Shown here one piece after another: positions 25,775-38,707 of a DNA stretch of 64,000 bases. Within the stretch, counting starts at the first letter, position 1. The number at the start of each line of letters is the position of its first letter. This DNA is from Colletotrichum lupini (Eukaryota > Ascomycota > Sordariomycetes > Glomerellales > Glomerellaceae): contig NC_064679.1 in assembly GCF_023278565.1 (NCBI RefSeq), positions 3,038,001 to 3,102,000 of the forward strand. The letters are read 5' to 3'. The translations under genes were made by a program, and so were the position numbers. The notes under the pieces are model-generated. The model was not told the origin of the DNA, made no database searches, and saw only the letters and a list, made by a program, of their open reading frames with translations.

Positions 25775-28540
25775 AAGGCTCGCAGATACGGCCAGGTATC
25801 ATCTCGAAAATAGCTAGTAGCGGACAATTATTGCCAAATGGGGATTAAGCAATATCATTCCAAAGAATAACACTTCAAAAGAAGGTGATGCAAATGCCGA
25901 TTGTTAACGTTTCGTCACTCATTCGCCACAAGATGCCACCGACCCAAGTTCCTGTTCGCTCTGGCACGCCAGAGTGCCGTGTAAACCGTTGAATCCACAG
26001 ATACTTCGTGGAAGGGCCTGGGAAACTGGGACTGAGGAGATAACAGTACGTGGCTAGGTGCGGATAGTTACTCAATCGAGCCGCCGTCCGCAGTACGCCA
26101 GGATCATTCATGGCTCGATATGCACTAGAGCTCCTCAATTCCAAGTTCGAGTTTCTGCGTGAACAACGCCCGCCTTCAATCCGCGTCGCCCTTGCAGGAG
26201 ACCCGATGAGGAGGCCCTGATAGCGATGACGCCAGGCCAATCACTGACAACCACGACGAAAGAACAGCGGGTCGTTTCAGCGCAGCTCCTCTGAGTGAGG
26301 ACGGCATGTCTAATTGGACTGTGGTGTGTCTCGCTGGGTAGTGCTGATTTCCCCGCGCTGTGGTGTTCCTTTTTCTTTTTGCCTTCTGCTGCCTCTCACG
26401 CCTCTCAACTGTCCCGACCTGGCCAAGGCAGACTGCATATCGAACTGGGGTGGAAAACGCCATTACCATAATACCAAGGGGTGTTGGCAGACTGAAGCTG
26501 AAATGCTGAAGGAAGGATGATTCGGGCGTCCATGGAGCCGGTACGGCGAAACGGCCGCGGTTTGCTGAGAATGATACACACCACAGTTATCCATGATGAC
26601 CGCCATCCCATGCCCATCCCAGGGCATCCCGATTCTAGGCCCAACTATCGGGCGACACCTCGAGTGTGGTGCTGTTTTACTGGCCTGGCGTCTAGTGTCG
26701 TCGGCTGGCGTGGTGTGGCGATGGCAAGCCAGCAGGGCTTCTTGACTCGCTCACCGCTTCGGGTACAAGACGTGGGGGACCTGGGCTTCGGTGACCTGGG
26801 CGTCCCAAGTTCGAAGCGGCCGGCGCCAGAGATGACCGGTCACAAAATTCTGGTGCGAAGTTTCGTTCTGAATGCCAACTCGGCCCTGGCTCTCGGCCGG
26901 CTTCGTTTCCAGAATAGTTCACGACGGAGTACGAAGTAGATGGCTGTGGCTCCGCGCCCGCCCCGCAACCAATGCCCGCCGATTTTGAGGTTCTGTAGCA
27001 CAACAACGGGCTGAGAAAGGGGCCATCGCAGACGATGAGCAGAGCCATGCATGCCAGTCCAGTGCATTGCAGGCCAAGCGCAGGGCATGTGCAGCCAGAG
27101 ATTCTCAAGATAGCAGAAAGAGCCGGTGAGATGGCTGGGTGGCTGAGTGGGACCTATTACGGGCAAAAGCAGCACGAGACGAGCTGTCATTGATGTTGTG
27201 TCTCGTCAGATGGCTGCGAGCCTGCGACAGGCGTGGCCAGTGATGAGGCCTACGCGCTGCAAGGATGTGGGGATTTTGACAAGGCCCCCCGGGCGATGGA
27301 CAAATTGCTTGCATGGAAGCGAGTGAAGGGCCGCAGAGGGGATCTGTGGATTGAGGTCTGAGATGCCATCACAGTCGCATCCGTATCCGACGTTGAGAGT
27401 TGAGTGCCAACGTAGGGATCGTGTACTTCGTAGAGAGCACTGGAGCGAGCGTTGCAGAAGCCAAGGCGGTTGGACTTGCACTTGCATAATTGCACTTCCC
27501 TCGAGGGCATGTAGAGTCGGGTTGCAGTCGCAGTCGGGAACTGTGCGCCGAGTGGCATCTGGCTTGTCCACCGAGCTTCACCTTTGCCCTCGAAATACCT
27601 TAGCGGGCGGTAGGTGGCTAGGATAAAATGGTCTGTACTTGGAAGTGGTCTAGCTCTTGCTCAAGAACAGGCGCAGCACCACGACCTTCCTGAGGTAGCG
27701 TGCTACAGGTGCGTGTTCGCAGGTTTTGGCACGGCCGTCCTTGGTCGTACCGTAACGGACCGGACGTTGGGTGTCCGAAAATACATACAGTCAGTGATGA
27801 CGGGTGGCGATGGGGACTGAAAGGTTGCGAATGAGGTCTGTGGTGGACTTGGCTAGGAACGGTGACTGCCACACGTGAGCAGGCGTTGATGTGTGAGTTG
27901 ATTGACGCTTGATGGATTGGATGGCTCGAGGTGAGGACATTCGGCGTTGTATTCGAGGGTGGTTGGCGGCGGAGGAAGACGGGATGAGATGAGGAGACCA
28001 GGAAAATTACCCAACTGTCTAAGGTACGTACCGTATGGAGGAGACGTGGACGTCGAGACGGGAGCGAGTGGGGCATCTCAGACTTAGAGTATATACGAGT
28101 ACGTACCCATGACTAAGGAACGGGACTCATTCACACACCCCTCTTTTCCTCTCGTCTGCTCACCCCCCTGGTCCTGTTCCTGTTCCTGTTCCTGAGTCTC
28201 TTCCACTCACCTCTCTCTCTCTCAGTCTCAACTCTTAACTCCTCACAATTCTCCCGCTCAGAAGCCAAGGCCTTCACCCGCCCGCCCTCGTCTCGTCTTC
28301 TTGTCTTCACCCCCCCCCCTTGTTCATGGACCCCGACACACAACTCAACCTCCGAACGCTCCACCCAGAGATCCACCTCTCCACTGTCTTGAACCTGATG
28401 CGTTGTGTGCAGCTCGGTTCGTTCGTTTCTTCCCACTCGTCACGGACGGTTTCTCTTGACCACAGACACCACCACACTAGGCACAGGAACCCGCAACTGA
28501 CCACCACCATTCTCTTTGGCTCTTCTCTCACCCATTCTCA

Positions 28541-28546
28541 CGCACA

Positions 28547-28579
<33 letters not shown>

Positions 28580-28580
28580 T
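28541..28580. repeat. CA microsatellite
   Basis: About 40 bp of nearly pure CA dinucleotide repeat with one CATA interruption, inside the CT-rich region upstream of the membrane-protein gene. Confidence 0.9.
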
Positions 28581-29427
28581 TACTCGCTCTCAGCTTCTCG
28601 CCTCCCCCCTCCTCCTACACACGCGCACACCACACTAAAGCATCTCGACATCCTGTCCTGCATCACGGATCATGGCCACACCCCCGGAAAGGCCCCATAA
28701 TATCCTTGCGGGATTATTCACATGCCGTCGTTCCCAAGCGGGTGCACGGTTGTACAGCTTATCCCTACCCTGTCTCTCAGTCTCTCCAAGCACACTCTTC
28801 CTCGCCGTACGGAATAGGTATGCACCAAGTTGTGTGTACATGTCTATGTGCGTGGTGTATCCGCACATCGTAGCTGCGTGGCTGCAAAGGTGGCCCAAGG
28901 TGCCACCGCCCGTCAATCTTTACATCGTTTCCATGTCAGTGCTGCCGCAAGTGCCGCATCCAAGGAACCAGGTACTCTCTACTACGTTTCCCACCCCTAC
29001 ATGGCAGCTATATACATAACCCCAGGACAGCCGCCCACTATCTTCTGTATTCGATCTCCGCGAGCCTCTCTTCCTCGTCTCCAACCCTTCCCCTTCCCTT
29101 ACTTGAAGGTCTGCAGCATCAACCGGCTCCCAACGTCAATCTTGGAGTCGTGGAACCTGATCTCTGGCCTGTCTGTCATCCTGACCTGGTGCCGAGATCA
29201 TTCACCCAAACTGTTTGTCACCCTTTCCTATAATCTCTTATTTTCCTTGAATGTCTATTTGTCGGTTTGTTCCTATTACGGAAGACCCTAAAAGCCCAGT
29301 GGTGCAAGTTGTACATGGCGCTCGGCAACATTTGAACACTGGCTTGTAATACGAACATTGGGTTGTTCCATTTGTTATATCGGGCTGGCCCATCCACGCC
29401 GAATCGGCATATAATACCTACTGGACG

Positions 29428-31273
29428 ATGTCGACGACGAAACTGCTCTCAACGGTGGTTTGGCTTTCCAGCCTCTCGTTACCTACCAGAGCCTTGGATC
29501 GAAGAGACGACTTTACCGATTTCGAAACTGAAGAGGAAAGACAGGGCAAGGGCAAGGGCAAAGGAAAAGGAAAGGGAAAAGGCAAAGAAGGCGTACCGAA
29601 TGTTCCCGTCACGACACCCGGACTCGACGCCCTGCCTACAACCGGAACCGATCCTGCGCCTGTCCTCGGGCCTGGGACAAACAATGGGGATCCAAACAAT
29701 CCCAACAATGGAGGTGTGACCTGGCTCAACCCTGGCACTGAACACTCAGTCTGCGATGCCTTCACCCATCTGCCGTTTTTATCACACCGACGATCTCATC
29801 CGAGCCCCCGCCTTACCTCACCTGACTGACTCTTTGGACACCTCCGGACATTTTCTTTCCGTTTTGCTCTCACTTGACTTACATATAAATTGGATAAAGA
29901 GCTAACACATCTTCACAGCACCTCCCCCTAACGAGGAACCGCCCCCTCCTCCGGAAAACCCTCAGGTCCCGGAAAACCCTCCAAATCAGGACCCCCCTCC
30001 ACCCCCTCCCCCACCAGAGGAACCACCGCCGCCGCCGCCTCCTCCAGAAGCGCCTGCTCCTCCGCCTTCGCCTCCGTCTCCGCCTCCGTCTCCCCCGGCG
30101 CCTACCACCACCTCGGTTGAGAGTCGAAGGTCAACGACAACTCCACGATCTAGTCCCGTAGTCTCAACTTCGAGACCTCCGGTGCCATCTGTCTCGTCTT
30201 CTCCAACCCCAATTCGCTCCTTTCCTCCACCGGTCTTTTCACAGCCGAGTGCACCCCCACCAAACTTTCCCCAGCCGTTTCCACGACCAAGCTCAACACC
30301 AAAGCTTCCTCAGCCAAGCTCAACGACATCTCTCATTGTTGTACTTCCGCCGCCAACTTCAGCTCCACTGACCACGTTGCCGGCACCTGCTCAGCCGACT
30401 GATGCTGGGAGCAGGAGTTCAAACCTCCCGGCGCCAGCTGCACCAAGCTCAACCTCTTTGACTGACCAGCACGGCGCCATGAGCGGAAATAAATCGCAGG
30501 GTATTGAGGGCAACCGTGGCCTTGTGGTTGCTCTGAGCACTGTACTCTCTGTGCTTGGAGTGATCATTATTATCGGGGCCATCTTTCTCTGCTACCGTTA
30601 CCGCCGTGGCCGCCTGCCATTCAGCCGCCGGGGCAACAGCCCGATTGATGATGAGGAGATCGAATCGTGGAAGGCCTGCAGGACAATTGAGAAATGTACG
30701 ACCGTGGTCGTGGATAAACATGACTCGGCTGGTTCTATTCGCAAGCCAGCCAGCGTGATCGTCTATCAAAATCACAACCAGCACCAGCCGCGCCCTTCAA
30801 CGGATACCGCACCTCGCTCTCTGTATCACAAGCGGAGCATGGACAAGAAGAGTATTGATATCCCTCAAACTCCCGTTCTCGCACGAGCCCCAAACGCCCG
30901 CGTTGGCCTCACTGACGACGCCGTCGAGGGTGACCTCGCCTTCCTTCCATCCCCCAAGCGACAGAACTCCAGACTGTCCAAGTTGCCGTCCCCTCGTCAT
31001 GGCAGACATCGCAGCTCTCGCAGCAGCGCGAGTGTCGGTAGTCTGCGCGAGCATTGGTATGGCTACCACACCGACACAGAAATGTCTCCCCGCCCTTCGG
31101 TGGACCCTTACTCCCGGATGCCTTCTTCGGCACACTCGGATGGGAGGCACCAGCGGGTTTACTCGTCTCCCTCGAACCCTCCGAGGCTTTCACTTGATGA
31201 GGAATATCACATGGGTGGCCTCTCCCCACGCCCTTTCCTACGGCAATCAGAAATTGGTCTTGCCGTAGGCTGA
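29428..31273 (+). CDS. Proline-rich single-pass type I membrane protein, possible cell-surface sensor-like
   Basis: Exons 29428-29713 and 29919-31273 give 546 residues; the 205-nt intron ends in a CTAAC branch site and CACAG, and the phase joins NNG to APPPNEEPP. A signal peptide covers about residues 1-22. Next comes a (GK)7 run at about 43-56, then a long Pro/Ser/Thr-rich extracellular region (about 95-290) with poly-proline blocks, likely O-glycosylated. One membrane helix, VVALSTVLSVLGVIIIIGAIF, spans about 297-320 and is followed by a basic RYRRGR stop-transfer. The cytoplasmic tail of about 225 residues is Ser/Arg/Pro-rich with many potential phosphorylation sites. The layout resembles fungal stress-sensor or Mid2/Wsc-type proteins, but no WSC domain or cysteine-rich head is present, so function is not assigned. 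Confidence 0.8.
29544..29590 (+). repeat. GGCAAG hexamer coding repeat (Gly-Lys)n
   Basis: About seven degenerate copies of a GGNAAR hexamer encode alternating Gly-Lys just after the acidic N-terminus of the mature membrane protein. Such hexamer arrays are prone to length change. Confidence 0.85.
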
Positions 31274-34200
31274 AGTTACGATTCACGATTCTACGCCGGT
31301 CTATGAGGTTTCTCTAACGCCGAGCCTTGTCTTACAACCTACCTTTACGATTCTTGCAGGAAATCCTTCGCAACGAACCCTGCGGATGACAGGAGCACGC
31401 CACACGCTAGGCTACGACATTCGTTTCAGCCCTTGCGCTCTTCCCGCGGGACTGGAGAGAAGTGCGGGGTGTGCTATCGCGCGGGACTTTTTGTTTCATG
31501 TCCCGATGGATGGCAGCATATCTCAACTCCCCATGTGGCTTAACACCATCACGAGGGTGGTGGGTGAGGCCAGCCGTATTAAACTCAGAATGGAAATCCA
31601 TGGCTCAACAACCCTCCCCACCACCATTACTCTTCGGGCTTTCTTCGCGATGCCCTCTTCACAGTGGCACGCAAGGCTCGGCGGACGCATCTGATGCGAC
31701 CCAACTCCCCTCTTATGTTCCTCTTAAGTGAGCGAGCATCATGACGCTTGATATTGCTACATCTGGCAAGAAGCTTCGATGTCTGAAACGACATCTTTTT
31801 TTCCCTTTAATGGTGGCTCATTGGAGTCACACATGACGGAATGGTGATGGATATACCCACATGACAAACGGTCTACTTGAAGCTGCAACGCAGTCCATTT
31901 TCTATATTTAAGTCTCTAAATACTTCGCCGGGCAACCAAACTTAGCTCCGAAACAAATTCAAATACAAGCCATATACCAAAGTTCCACGGTCTAGATCTC
32001 AACGTGATTTGCGCGATGTATATGAACCCGAGGTGAACCGCGCCGGTGGCAATATGAAGTCGTGGCTTCAATGGCGCCGACTACTCTGAGAGGCCACAAC
32101 GAAGAGGTTGTCACAATGTCAGAACGGAAGCTTTTTGCGTGCGCGAACGATAGAGCAGAGCGCGGTTGCTCTGCTCATCATCCCATCTTTAGGCGGCAAC
32201 CCTCACATCGACGTCGGCCACGCTGCTGACAAGACCCAAAAGTTCCCAAGAATCGCTGGTGAAACGCGGAACAAGGAGCATGGGGGTGAGAGGTGGTGCT
32301 AGGTACTCCCACCTCAGCAATCTGAAAGAAGAGAAGGAGACCTTTCAACACAAATAGGTGCCGGGACTTGACTGACTGACGGGCGGGAGGGAAGGGGAGG
32401 GGAGGGGGAAAAGAAAAGCAAGATTTCGTGGCCAAGGTTTCGATGACACTCTGGTGTCGTGTTCATGGTTTTCCGTTTCTGCTCGCCGTGCCCCCCTTCT
32501 CCCCTCCCCTACCACGGCGCTGACCACATTGCGACACCTGCCATCCCAGGATGACGGACACGATGGCAGGCGGGACAGGTGAAACGCGAATGCTCTTTTT
32601 TCTTCTCCTTCCCCGCCGCGGCGCCGGCGTGGGTGTTGCAACACAAAATTGGCACGTCGGGGACGAACGCGAACCGACGGGAGGAAGTCTGGAAGAAGGG
32701 CGGGGAAGATGTCCGGTCGTGGGTATGGGGGCTATGAGGTGGTGAGGTGAAGGATTCGTCTCTGACTTTTGAGTGGTGTCTTCGCATTTAGATACAGACA
32801 CCTGAGATGCTTCTGTGCGTCATATTTGATCGTCACAACTTTTGGTTGGTGAACGCCACTATCGACTTGAAGGAATCGGATGGAAGTTCGTGAAGGGGGC
32901 TGCGGCGTGTCGTGTGTATTTGTCGGTTCATCATTACCCAGAGCGAGTTGGTATACTTATACGTCGCGACTGTACAGTTCTTTCATTCCATCTTCTTTGC
33001 TTGGTTTGTATTATTCCCTTCGTCGTGATGTGAATTTCATTCGTTCGGGGAAAAGGAAAGCTGTCCATCTTCGGAGCTATCGGGGGCAGCTGAATGGAGA
33101 CAGACTCCTCATCCCTCGGATGTTTCTCACTTTTCACATTTTTTTTCCCCCTTTCGAGTCTTCTGACACCTGTCATGACGTTTTTTTCAGGTGTAGTTCA
33201 CCTAGGTTTCTGATGACTGGACACTTTTCTCCGCGTGCGCGCGTCTTCGTCGTGTCATATCTGCGGGTTCGCGATTTATTTCGGATGTTTGCGGGGAGAA
33301 GGGAGAAACATGGGAAGCAGGGGGAGGTGTATGGAGGCGAATTTCTGAGCTTTGGGAGTGTGCAATGGTTCTAGATTCGTAAGTTGGGGCGGGACAAATC
33401 GGGGACGGGGGTTACGGGAGGTGTAGTGTGAGGTGCGAATAGCAGGGTCAGGGAAGATGCGAGATGTCCTGCCATCCCGCTGCTATTGGGATGTGCGTTG
33501 ATGGTTGTAATGGAGATGGGCGGTGATGTGACTTGAATTCCGTCGAACAATGTTGGCAGGCCGAGGTCAGTGTTGTAGATGGATGTGTGTAAAGATATCG
33601 GTCGTTCTTCTTGGCTATCTTGCCATCGAAGAATTCCAAAATTGGATTCCTTGTGAAGAGCTCGTTCGTGGGTTTAGTCTCTTCTCATACTACCAGGCAG
33701 GTACGTTTGCAAGGTTCAAACGAGCTGCCAACAAACAGTTGACTTCAGCTTAGATGGCCGTATTGGGCCCAATCATGGCGATTTACCTTTCTAGGCGTAA
33801 AATTATGTCTGAGGCCGAGAATCACAGGAGCCACAGTCTGAGTTATTCATGCTCACATTAATTAGCAGTGAAATAATGAGTGAGTAAATTGGGTGTCATG
33901 AGTGAGTGAGTGTAATGAGCGAGAGTGTTAGATGAGAACGGCGAGTGAGTGAAGCCATGAGATGAGAGAATGACAGATGCACTTAACGCGTCCGCACCTA
34001 AAAGCGGGTCCAGTCGCGTCCACTATACCGCAAGACGCGCTGACCAACGACGACAGCGCACCTTAACCACTCGTTGTCCTGCCCACCGCTTCGGGAACCG
34101 TCGAATCTCGAAGAGTTTTGATTCCACCTCATCTGGCGGCAGTGAAAGGGTCTGCTCGGCTACCTCAATAACTCAATTGGCCCTATTGCAGCAGCTTGGC

Positions 34201-34569
34201 AAGCTTAAGTATCCCCTGGTTCTTCGACAAACCACGGCTCATCTCGAGGGGCTTATCGCATGTTCCCTGCTCATGAAAAACTTCAACATCTCGACTCACG
34301 GCCGACGAAATACAGTGAAATAAACAGCTCTTGAGGCCAGAGAAGGACGAGATCGGGTACTCCTTCGTCGAACCCACGCGAATTCATGAGAAAGACGAGG
34401 CTTTTGAGGCCATCAAGCTAAGAGAAAGGGTCCAGGGGTGGTGTATGGAGTACAGATACAACTCCATTTCCTCCCAGTCTTTCTCCACAATAAATCCCAC
34501 CTAGCACCCGCTACCTCATTACCCTACTCAGTTCTCGACCCTCGACCTTCTCACTCGCTCTCACAAATC
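31274..34569. other. 3.3 kb intergenic region
   Basis: No gene supported. It has purine/pyrimidine-rich segments (about 32,380-32,420 G-rich; 33,140-33,155 T/C-rich), GAGT/GTGA-rich simple sequence around 33,870-33,960, and an ACGCGT hexamer at 33,986-33,991 upstream of DPB4. The last ~130 bp before DPB4 is CT-rich leader with a 19-codon upstream ORF at 34,445-34,504. Confidence 0.55.
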
Positions 34570-35797
34570 ATGCCTCCGCGCAAAAGCGACGCGAGCCGGA
34601 GAAGCGACATATCCAACGCCCGCTTCATCGTCATGGACGAGGAACCTTCCACCTCCACCACGCCGGCCAAGGCCGCGGCGGCACCCGCTACCGCTGCCAA
34701 CGCCGCCGCGGCAAAGTCGACGCCGGCAACGACGGAGAAGAAGGAGAGTCAGACGCATGACAAGATGGCCAAGGCGGATAGGGATGCTCTCACAATCGAG
34801 GTAAGAGGGGAAATCCGTGTGATGCTGGCGACAATGTGCTGGGCTTGACTAATTATAACGTAACCCGTAGGATCTCAGCTTGCCCAAGTCCATCATCACC
34901 AGGCTGGCAAAGGGTGTCCTCCCGCCTCAGACCCAGATTCAGGCCAATGCCGTCTTAGCCATGGGCAAGAGCGCGACGGTGTTCATCAACTACCTAGCTT
35001 CTCAGTGCGTCAAATCTCTCTTTAGTCACCATGAGATTCTTTGTCCAAACAGGCAGCAATGGTGTCCAGGAGCAGAGTCCATCTTTGTCTCGCATGTATG
35101 AAGCTAACTCATATTGTGATTCCTAGTGCCAATGAGATCACAACAAATGCCGGCAAAAAGACTGTCAGCGCTGAAGACGTCTTCAAGGCTCTGGATGACA
35201 TCGAGTTCGGTTTTCTGCGAGAGCCCTTGGAGCAGGAGTTTACCAGTGAGTTTGCCCTATCGTTTTGCCCTTGTCACCACTGAGGGTGTCCTTCAAATAA
35301 ATCGTCAATCTGGACATCGCTACTCTATTTCGCTCATCTAAAGTACGCCATGAGAGACGTGACGACCACTAACTTGAGTCTCAGAATATACCCAAATCCA
35401 AAACGCAAAACGCACAAATTACCGCAACAAGGTGGCTGCCAAGAAGGGCGGTGCCGCAGCCGGGGCAGCAGGCACAGCATCAGCTGATGCATCCCTCCTC
35501 TCCAACCCCGACGACAGCGTCATGACCGCAGCATCCACAGACACCGCCCCCCGCTCAAAGAAGGCCCGTGTAGACGACTCGGCCATGACCGTTGACGAAG
35601 AGGCCGAAGACGCAGAGACGGAGCCCGAGGAGGAGGCTGAGGAAGAGGAAGACGAGGAGGCGGACGAGGAAGAGGAAGAAGAGGATGATGACGAGGACGA
35701 GGAAGGCAGTAGTGAGGAGATGCACGATGCGCTGGAGACGAAGGAGGGCGAGGGTAGTGACGTCGATGAGGCGCTGGACGGGGACGAGAGTGACTAA
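34570..35797 (+). CDS. DPB4: Dpb4/POLE3-like histone-fold subunit of DNA polymerase epsilon
   Basis: Histone-fold protein that pairs with a Dpb3-like partner in DNA polymerase epsilon and, in other fungi, with a related partner in ISW2/CHRAC remodellers. Exons 34570-34800, 34871-35004, 35127-35245 and 35385-35797 give 298 residues. An Ala/Thr-rich N-terminal tail is followed by the histone fold at about 78-160: LPKSIITRLAKGVLP, KSATVFINYLASHANE, then KKTVSAEDVFKALDDIEFG. A basic linker and a very acidic C-terminal tail (about 215-298, long runs of E and D) complete the protein; acidic tails are common in fungal Dpb4. Splice joins restore the conserved LASHANEIT and LEQEFTKYTQ, which supports the model. 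An ACGCGT hexamer lies 579 bp upstream. Confidence 0.93.
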
Positions 35798-37260
35798 AGT
35801 CTTGTGATAAATCTCCTATTTTGGGGTTGACGAAGAGAATCTGAACATTGGTGAGGAGGACATGAGGTTACCTAGCGTGATGAAGGCAAGAAAAAGAACG
35901 GGCTGCAACAGGGAGCTTCGGCCCCGGTTTTGGGCCATGGAAGGAAAGTAATGCGAATGATTCTTTTGATAATACACATAGTTCGGTGCAAAGACGCCTG
36001 TAAGAGAATGCGATGCCGGTGCCCCTTTGTCATTCGTATCGGCAGTGTGTCGGCTAGGCATGGACTCTCAGCCTCTTCGTAAGAGCTGGCGAACGATATA
36101 TCGCGGCGGCCCGGCCCCCTTCCTCGGAGATCCGCCTTTCAGTAACCCCTAGATCACGGTTCATCTGTACCGGAAGGAAACTATACTCTCAAAAGTCTGC
36201 TACTAATCTACGAACCTCCATGCCGGTAGGCTCATCGTCCGTTCAATAATCCTTTCTGTGAGAAGACTGTCCACCCTATTAGCACTCAGGTGTTACGACT
36301 TCAGCCTCATCCCATGAAGAAGAGCGAGAGTTAAACGCGTGTATACGCCACCCCCACAGGAAGCTCTTTACGACAGCAACCATTAACATGATAAAGGCTC
36401 TAGTATATGCGTAGAGAGGAAGTCGTGATGTCAACAAGATACCAAGGGCAGAAGAGGCCGACGGTAATACTCAGAGATTATGGAACCTATTAGACATCAG
36501 AGTTTATAGTTGGGGGGTTCCATGGTGATATGTCGTACGTACGAGCCGTATACCGTATTCGCCTTTGAGCAGCCTCGAAAAGAAAAGCGTACATCAACGT
36601 CATGATCGCGCCATGGTCGATGTCAGTAAACATTGAGGGTTGCAAACGCCGACTGTAAAACACTTAAGTCCTAACTCAACTTCAAGGCACTATGTTCCGT
36701 CTCTTCGGATGACATGCGAGAAAAGCAAACAATAACGCCATATCGCATTTCCCTCATCCTCTATGATGCTTGGATCACACATACACTTCTTTTATATACA
36801 GACACCCGAACATGAAATACTGCTTTTAAGCCAAAGCGGCCATATGATCCCATCTTTTCCGTTTTGACCTGCTTTTGTTTCCGCCCTTTCCGCCATTCCT
36901 TCTTCAGAATTTCCTAACTTGGTGTTTCGATGGACGGTGCCCTCTTTCATCCCCAACAGTTCCTCCGGCTCGCCCCTGGTCATCGCTGCCCATGTCCTAT
37001 TCCATTGCCCATCCTTCCTCTTTTACACATGAGAAGGAACCGGGGGGTTGGGGGATTAGAAAGGTAATAAGAGCCTCCATATCTCCTCACCCCAAAGACG
37101 AGACGAAACGGAAAGCAGGAGCAAACAACCCTCGTGCACTTGTAGTCACATAGTAGAACCTATCGCAACTTCGGAGGCGGCTGATCGATAGTAGAAAGGC
37201 ACGTCGGGTCCGACGAGGCTTTCACTTTCGCCGGGCGGTTATCTCATCTTCAGCCTTACC
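35798..37260. other. Intergenic region between DPB4 and the AT-rich block
   Basis: About 1.5 kb of normal-composition sequence with no coding frame I can support. It ends where base composition changes abruptly, at about 37,260-37,320. Confidence 0.55.
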
Positions 37261-38211
37261 GCTACTACGGCAGACTACAAGAGGCACTCTACTAAAACCG
37301 TTCTTTTTAATAGACCTACGGCTACCGTAAATTTTAAGTATTAATAGTACGACTTTCTCGTACGTATAAATAAATATTATAATAAATCCTATATATTATT
37401 ATAAAGAATTACTTACGACTATAAGTAGTAGCGGTTACGTAAGGGCGGTTATATTACTTAATAAAAATAGGGTAACTAGGGGGTATATCCTCCTTACTAA
37501 TTTCTATTATTAATTAATTTCCCTTTCTTCTTAATTAACTTAATATTCTTTAAGTAAAATAAGTAATCTACTTATACCCCTATAATTATTTATTAACAAC
37601 TATATTTCGCTTTATTATATTTTATACCCTTTTTTATTTTACTTTTATTATTATTACTTAATTATATACGTAATTATAAGTATAATATTCGCGATTTACT
37701 AATTCAAAATATTAATTAGGTATAATTAGGCAATTTTATACGTAATTATTAATATAATTTTTATTAATTAGTAATTATACTTCTTTTTAAGCTAATATAC
37801 GCGCAATTATAAGTATAATTATGCGTATATACCTATTTATAATTTAATTTTTTTTATTTACTTTTTTTTTTAGTATTAACTATTTACGTATATATATTAA
37901 TAATTTTGTATAAAATACTCCTTTTTTTAATAATCGTATATACTATATAATATTTATAATAAGTACTTAATATAGCGTTCTGGCCCGTATTAAAAGTATA
38001 TAGCTCTTAATAATCCCCGTATACTAACTTACGTAGTACCCTAACGACCTTACGTCTTATAAAATAACTTTTTACCTCTTTATTAATACGTATACTTTTA
38101 TATAATAACTTCCTTATTATACAGATTTTTATATTATTTATAAGCTCTTTATCTTCCTTTTTAAAAACTTTTTACTAAATCTATAACCTTAGTATTATAT
38201 AAGTTAGTATA
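37261..38211. other. AT-rich sequence without recognisable content
   Basis: Left edge of the RIP block. No LTR, domain or inverted repeat was recognised. Confidence 0.5.
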
Positions 38212-38594
38212 TAGTCTATTAAAATAGTAGGAGTATCTATTAATACTATATATTAATACTATATAATCGATATTAAGAACCGCCCGAGTAACTAGCAAAG
38301 GCAGAATAAAAAAAAAATAAGTTAGTATATACTACCTTATACTATTTAATATTACTATATTAACTTATATAATCTAACCCTAGCGTTAGATTAAGCTTAA
38401 CCCTAAGATTATTAAAAATAGCCGTTATATACCCCTAGATATTACTATAACTTATACTTAGGTTATTAATATTATTTAAATAATTATTTGTTTTTTTATT
38501 TCTGCCTTTACTAGCTACTCGGGCGATTCTCAATATCGTTTATACGGTATTAATACACGGTATCAGTAGATACTCATACTATCTCGCTAGACTA
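38212..38594. mobile_element. MITE-like element with ~100-bp terminal inverted repeats
   Basis: Arms at about 38,212-38,316 and 38,486-38,594 are inverted copies: both outer ends read TAGTCTA and both inner parts contain CGCCCGAGTA and AAAGGCAGAA. Mismatches are mostly C/T or G/A. The ~170-bp centre is AT-rich with no frame. Size and structure fit a non-autonomous DNA transposon. A partial copy of one arm occurs at about 44,242-44,295. The target duplication was not resolved. Confidence 0.65.
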
Positions 38595-38625
38595 TTTTTT
38601 TTAGATTTTCTAACTTTTTAACTTT

Positions 38626-38707
38626 CCTTCTTGCAAAGTTCACAACCACGGATCATTAACGGCGATAATGGGCGCCACCACCTTATAAGCCTGCCGCGCA
38701 CCTAACT
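38626..38707. other. GC-normal island inside the RIP block
   Basis: About 80 bp directly beside the inverted-repeat element keeps many CA/TG dinucleotides and normal GC (for example CACAACCACGGATC and GGGCGCCACCACC), with sharp edges to AT-rich DNA on both sides. Confidence 0.6.

Larger units (their letters stand above)
16059..29427. other. 13.4 kb gene-poor region of normal base composition
   Basis: No complete gene could be supported. Open frames up to 326 codons (23223-24203 minus) lack domain signals and consistent codon use. What can be seen: a TTGGCCTC-type repeat patch near 17,090-17,170, a broken coding relic at 17,604-18,235, open coding-like stretches at 20,452-20,592 and 25,268-25,774, and a CA microsatellite at 28,541-28,580. 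The last 1.3 kb (28,100-29,400) is CT-rich, as expected for the promoter and leader of the gene at 29,428. An ATG-started frame of 115 codons at 28,672-29,019 lies in that leader region and may be an upstream ORF or noise. Confidence 0.55.

Noticed and set aside
25400..25813. Plus-strand frame opposite the 25.3-25.8 kb relic
   Set aside because: Starts without ATG and has weaker C/T-ending codon bias than the minus-strand frame.
28131..28700. Open frames in the CT-rich and CA-repeat stretch
   Set aside because: Openness follows from simple-sequence composition; translations are repetitive Ser/His/Thr or Arg/Glu runs.
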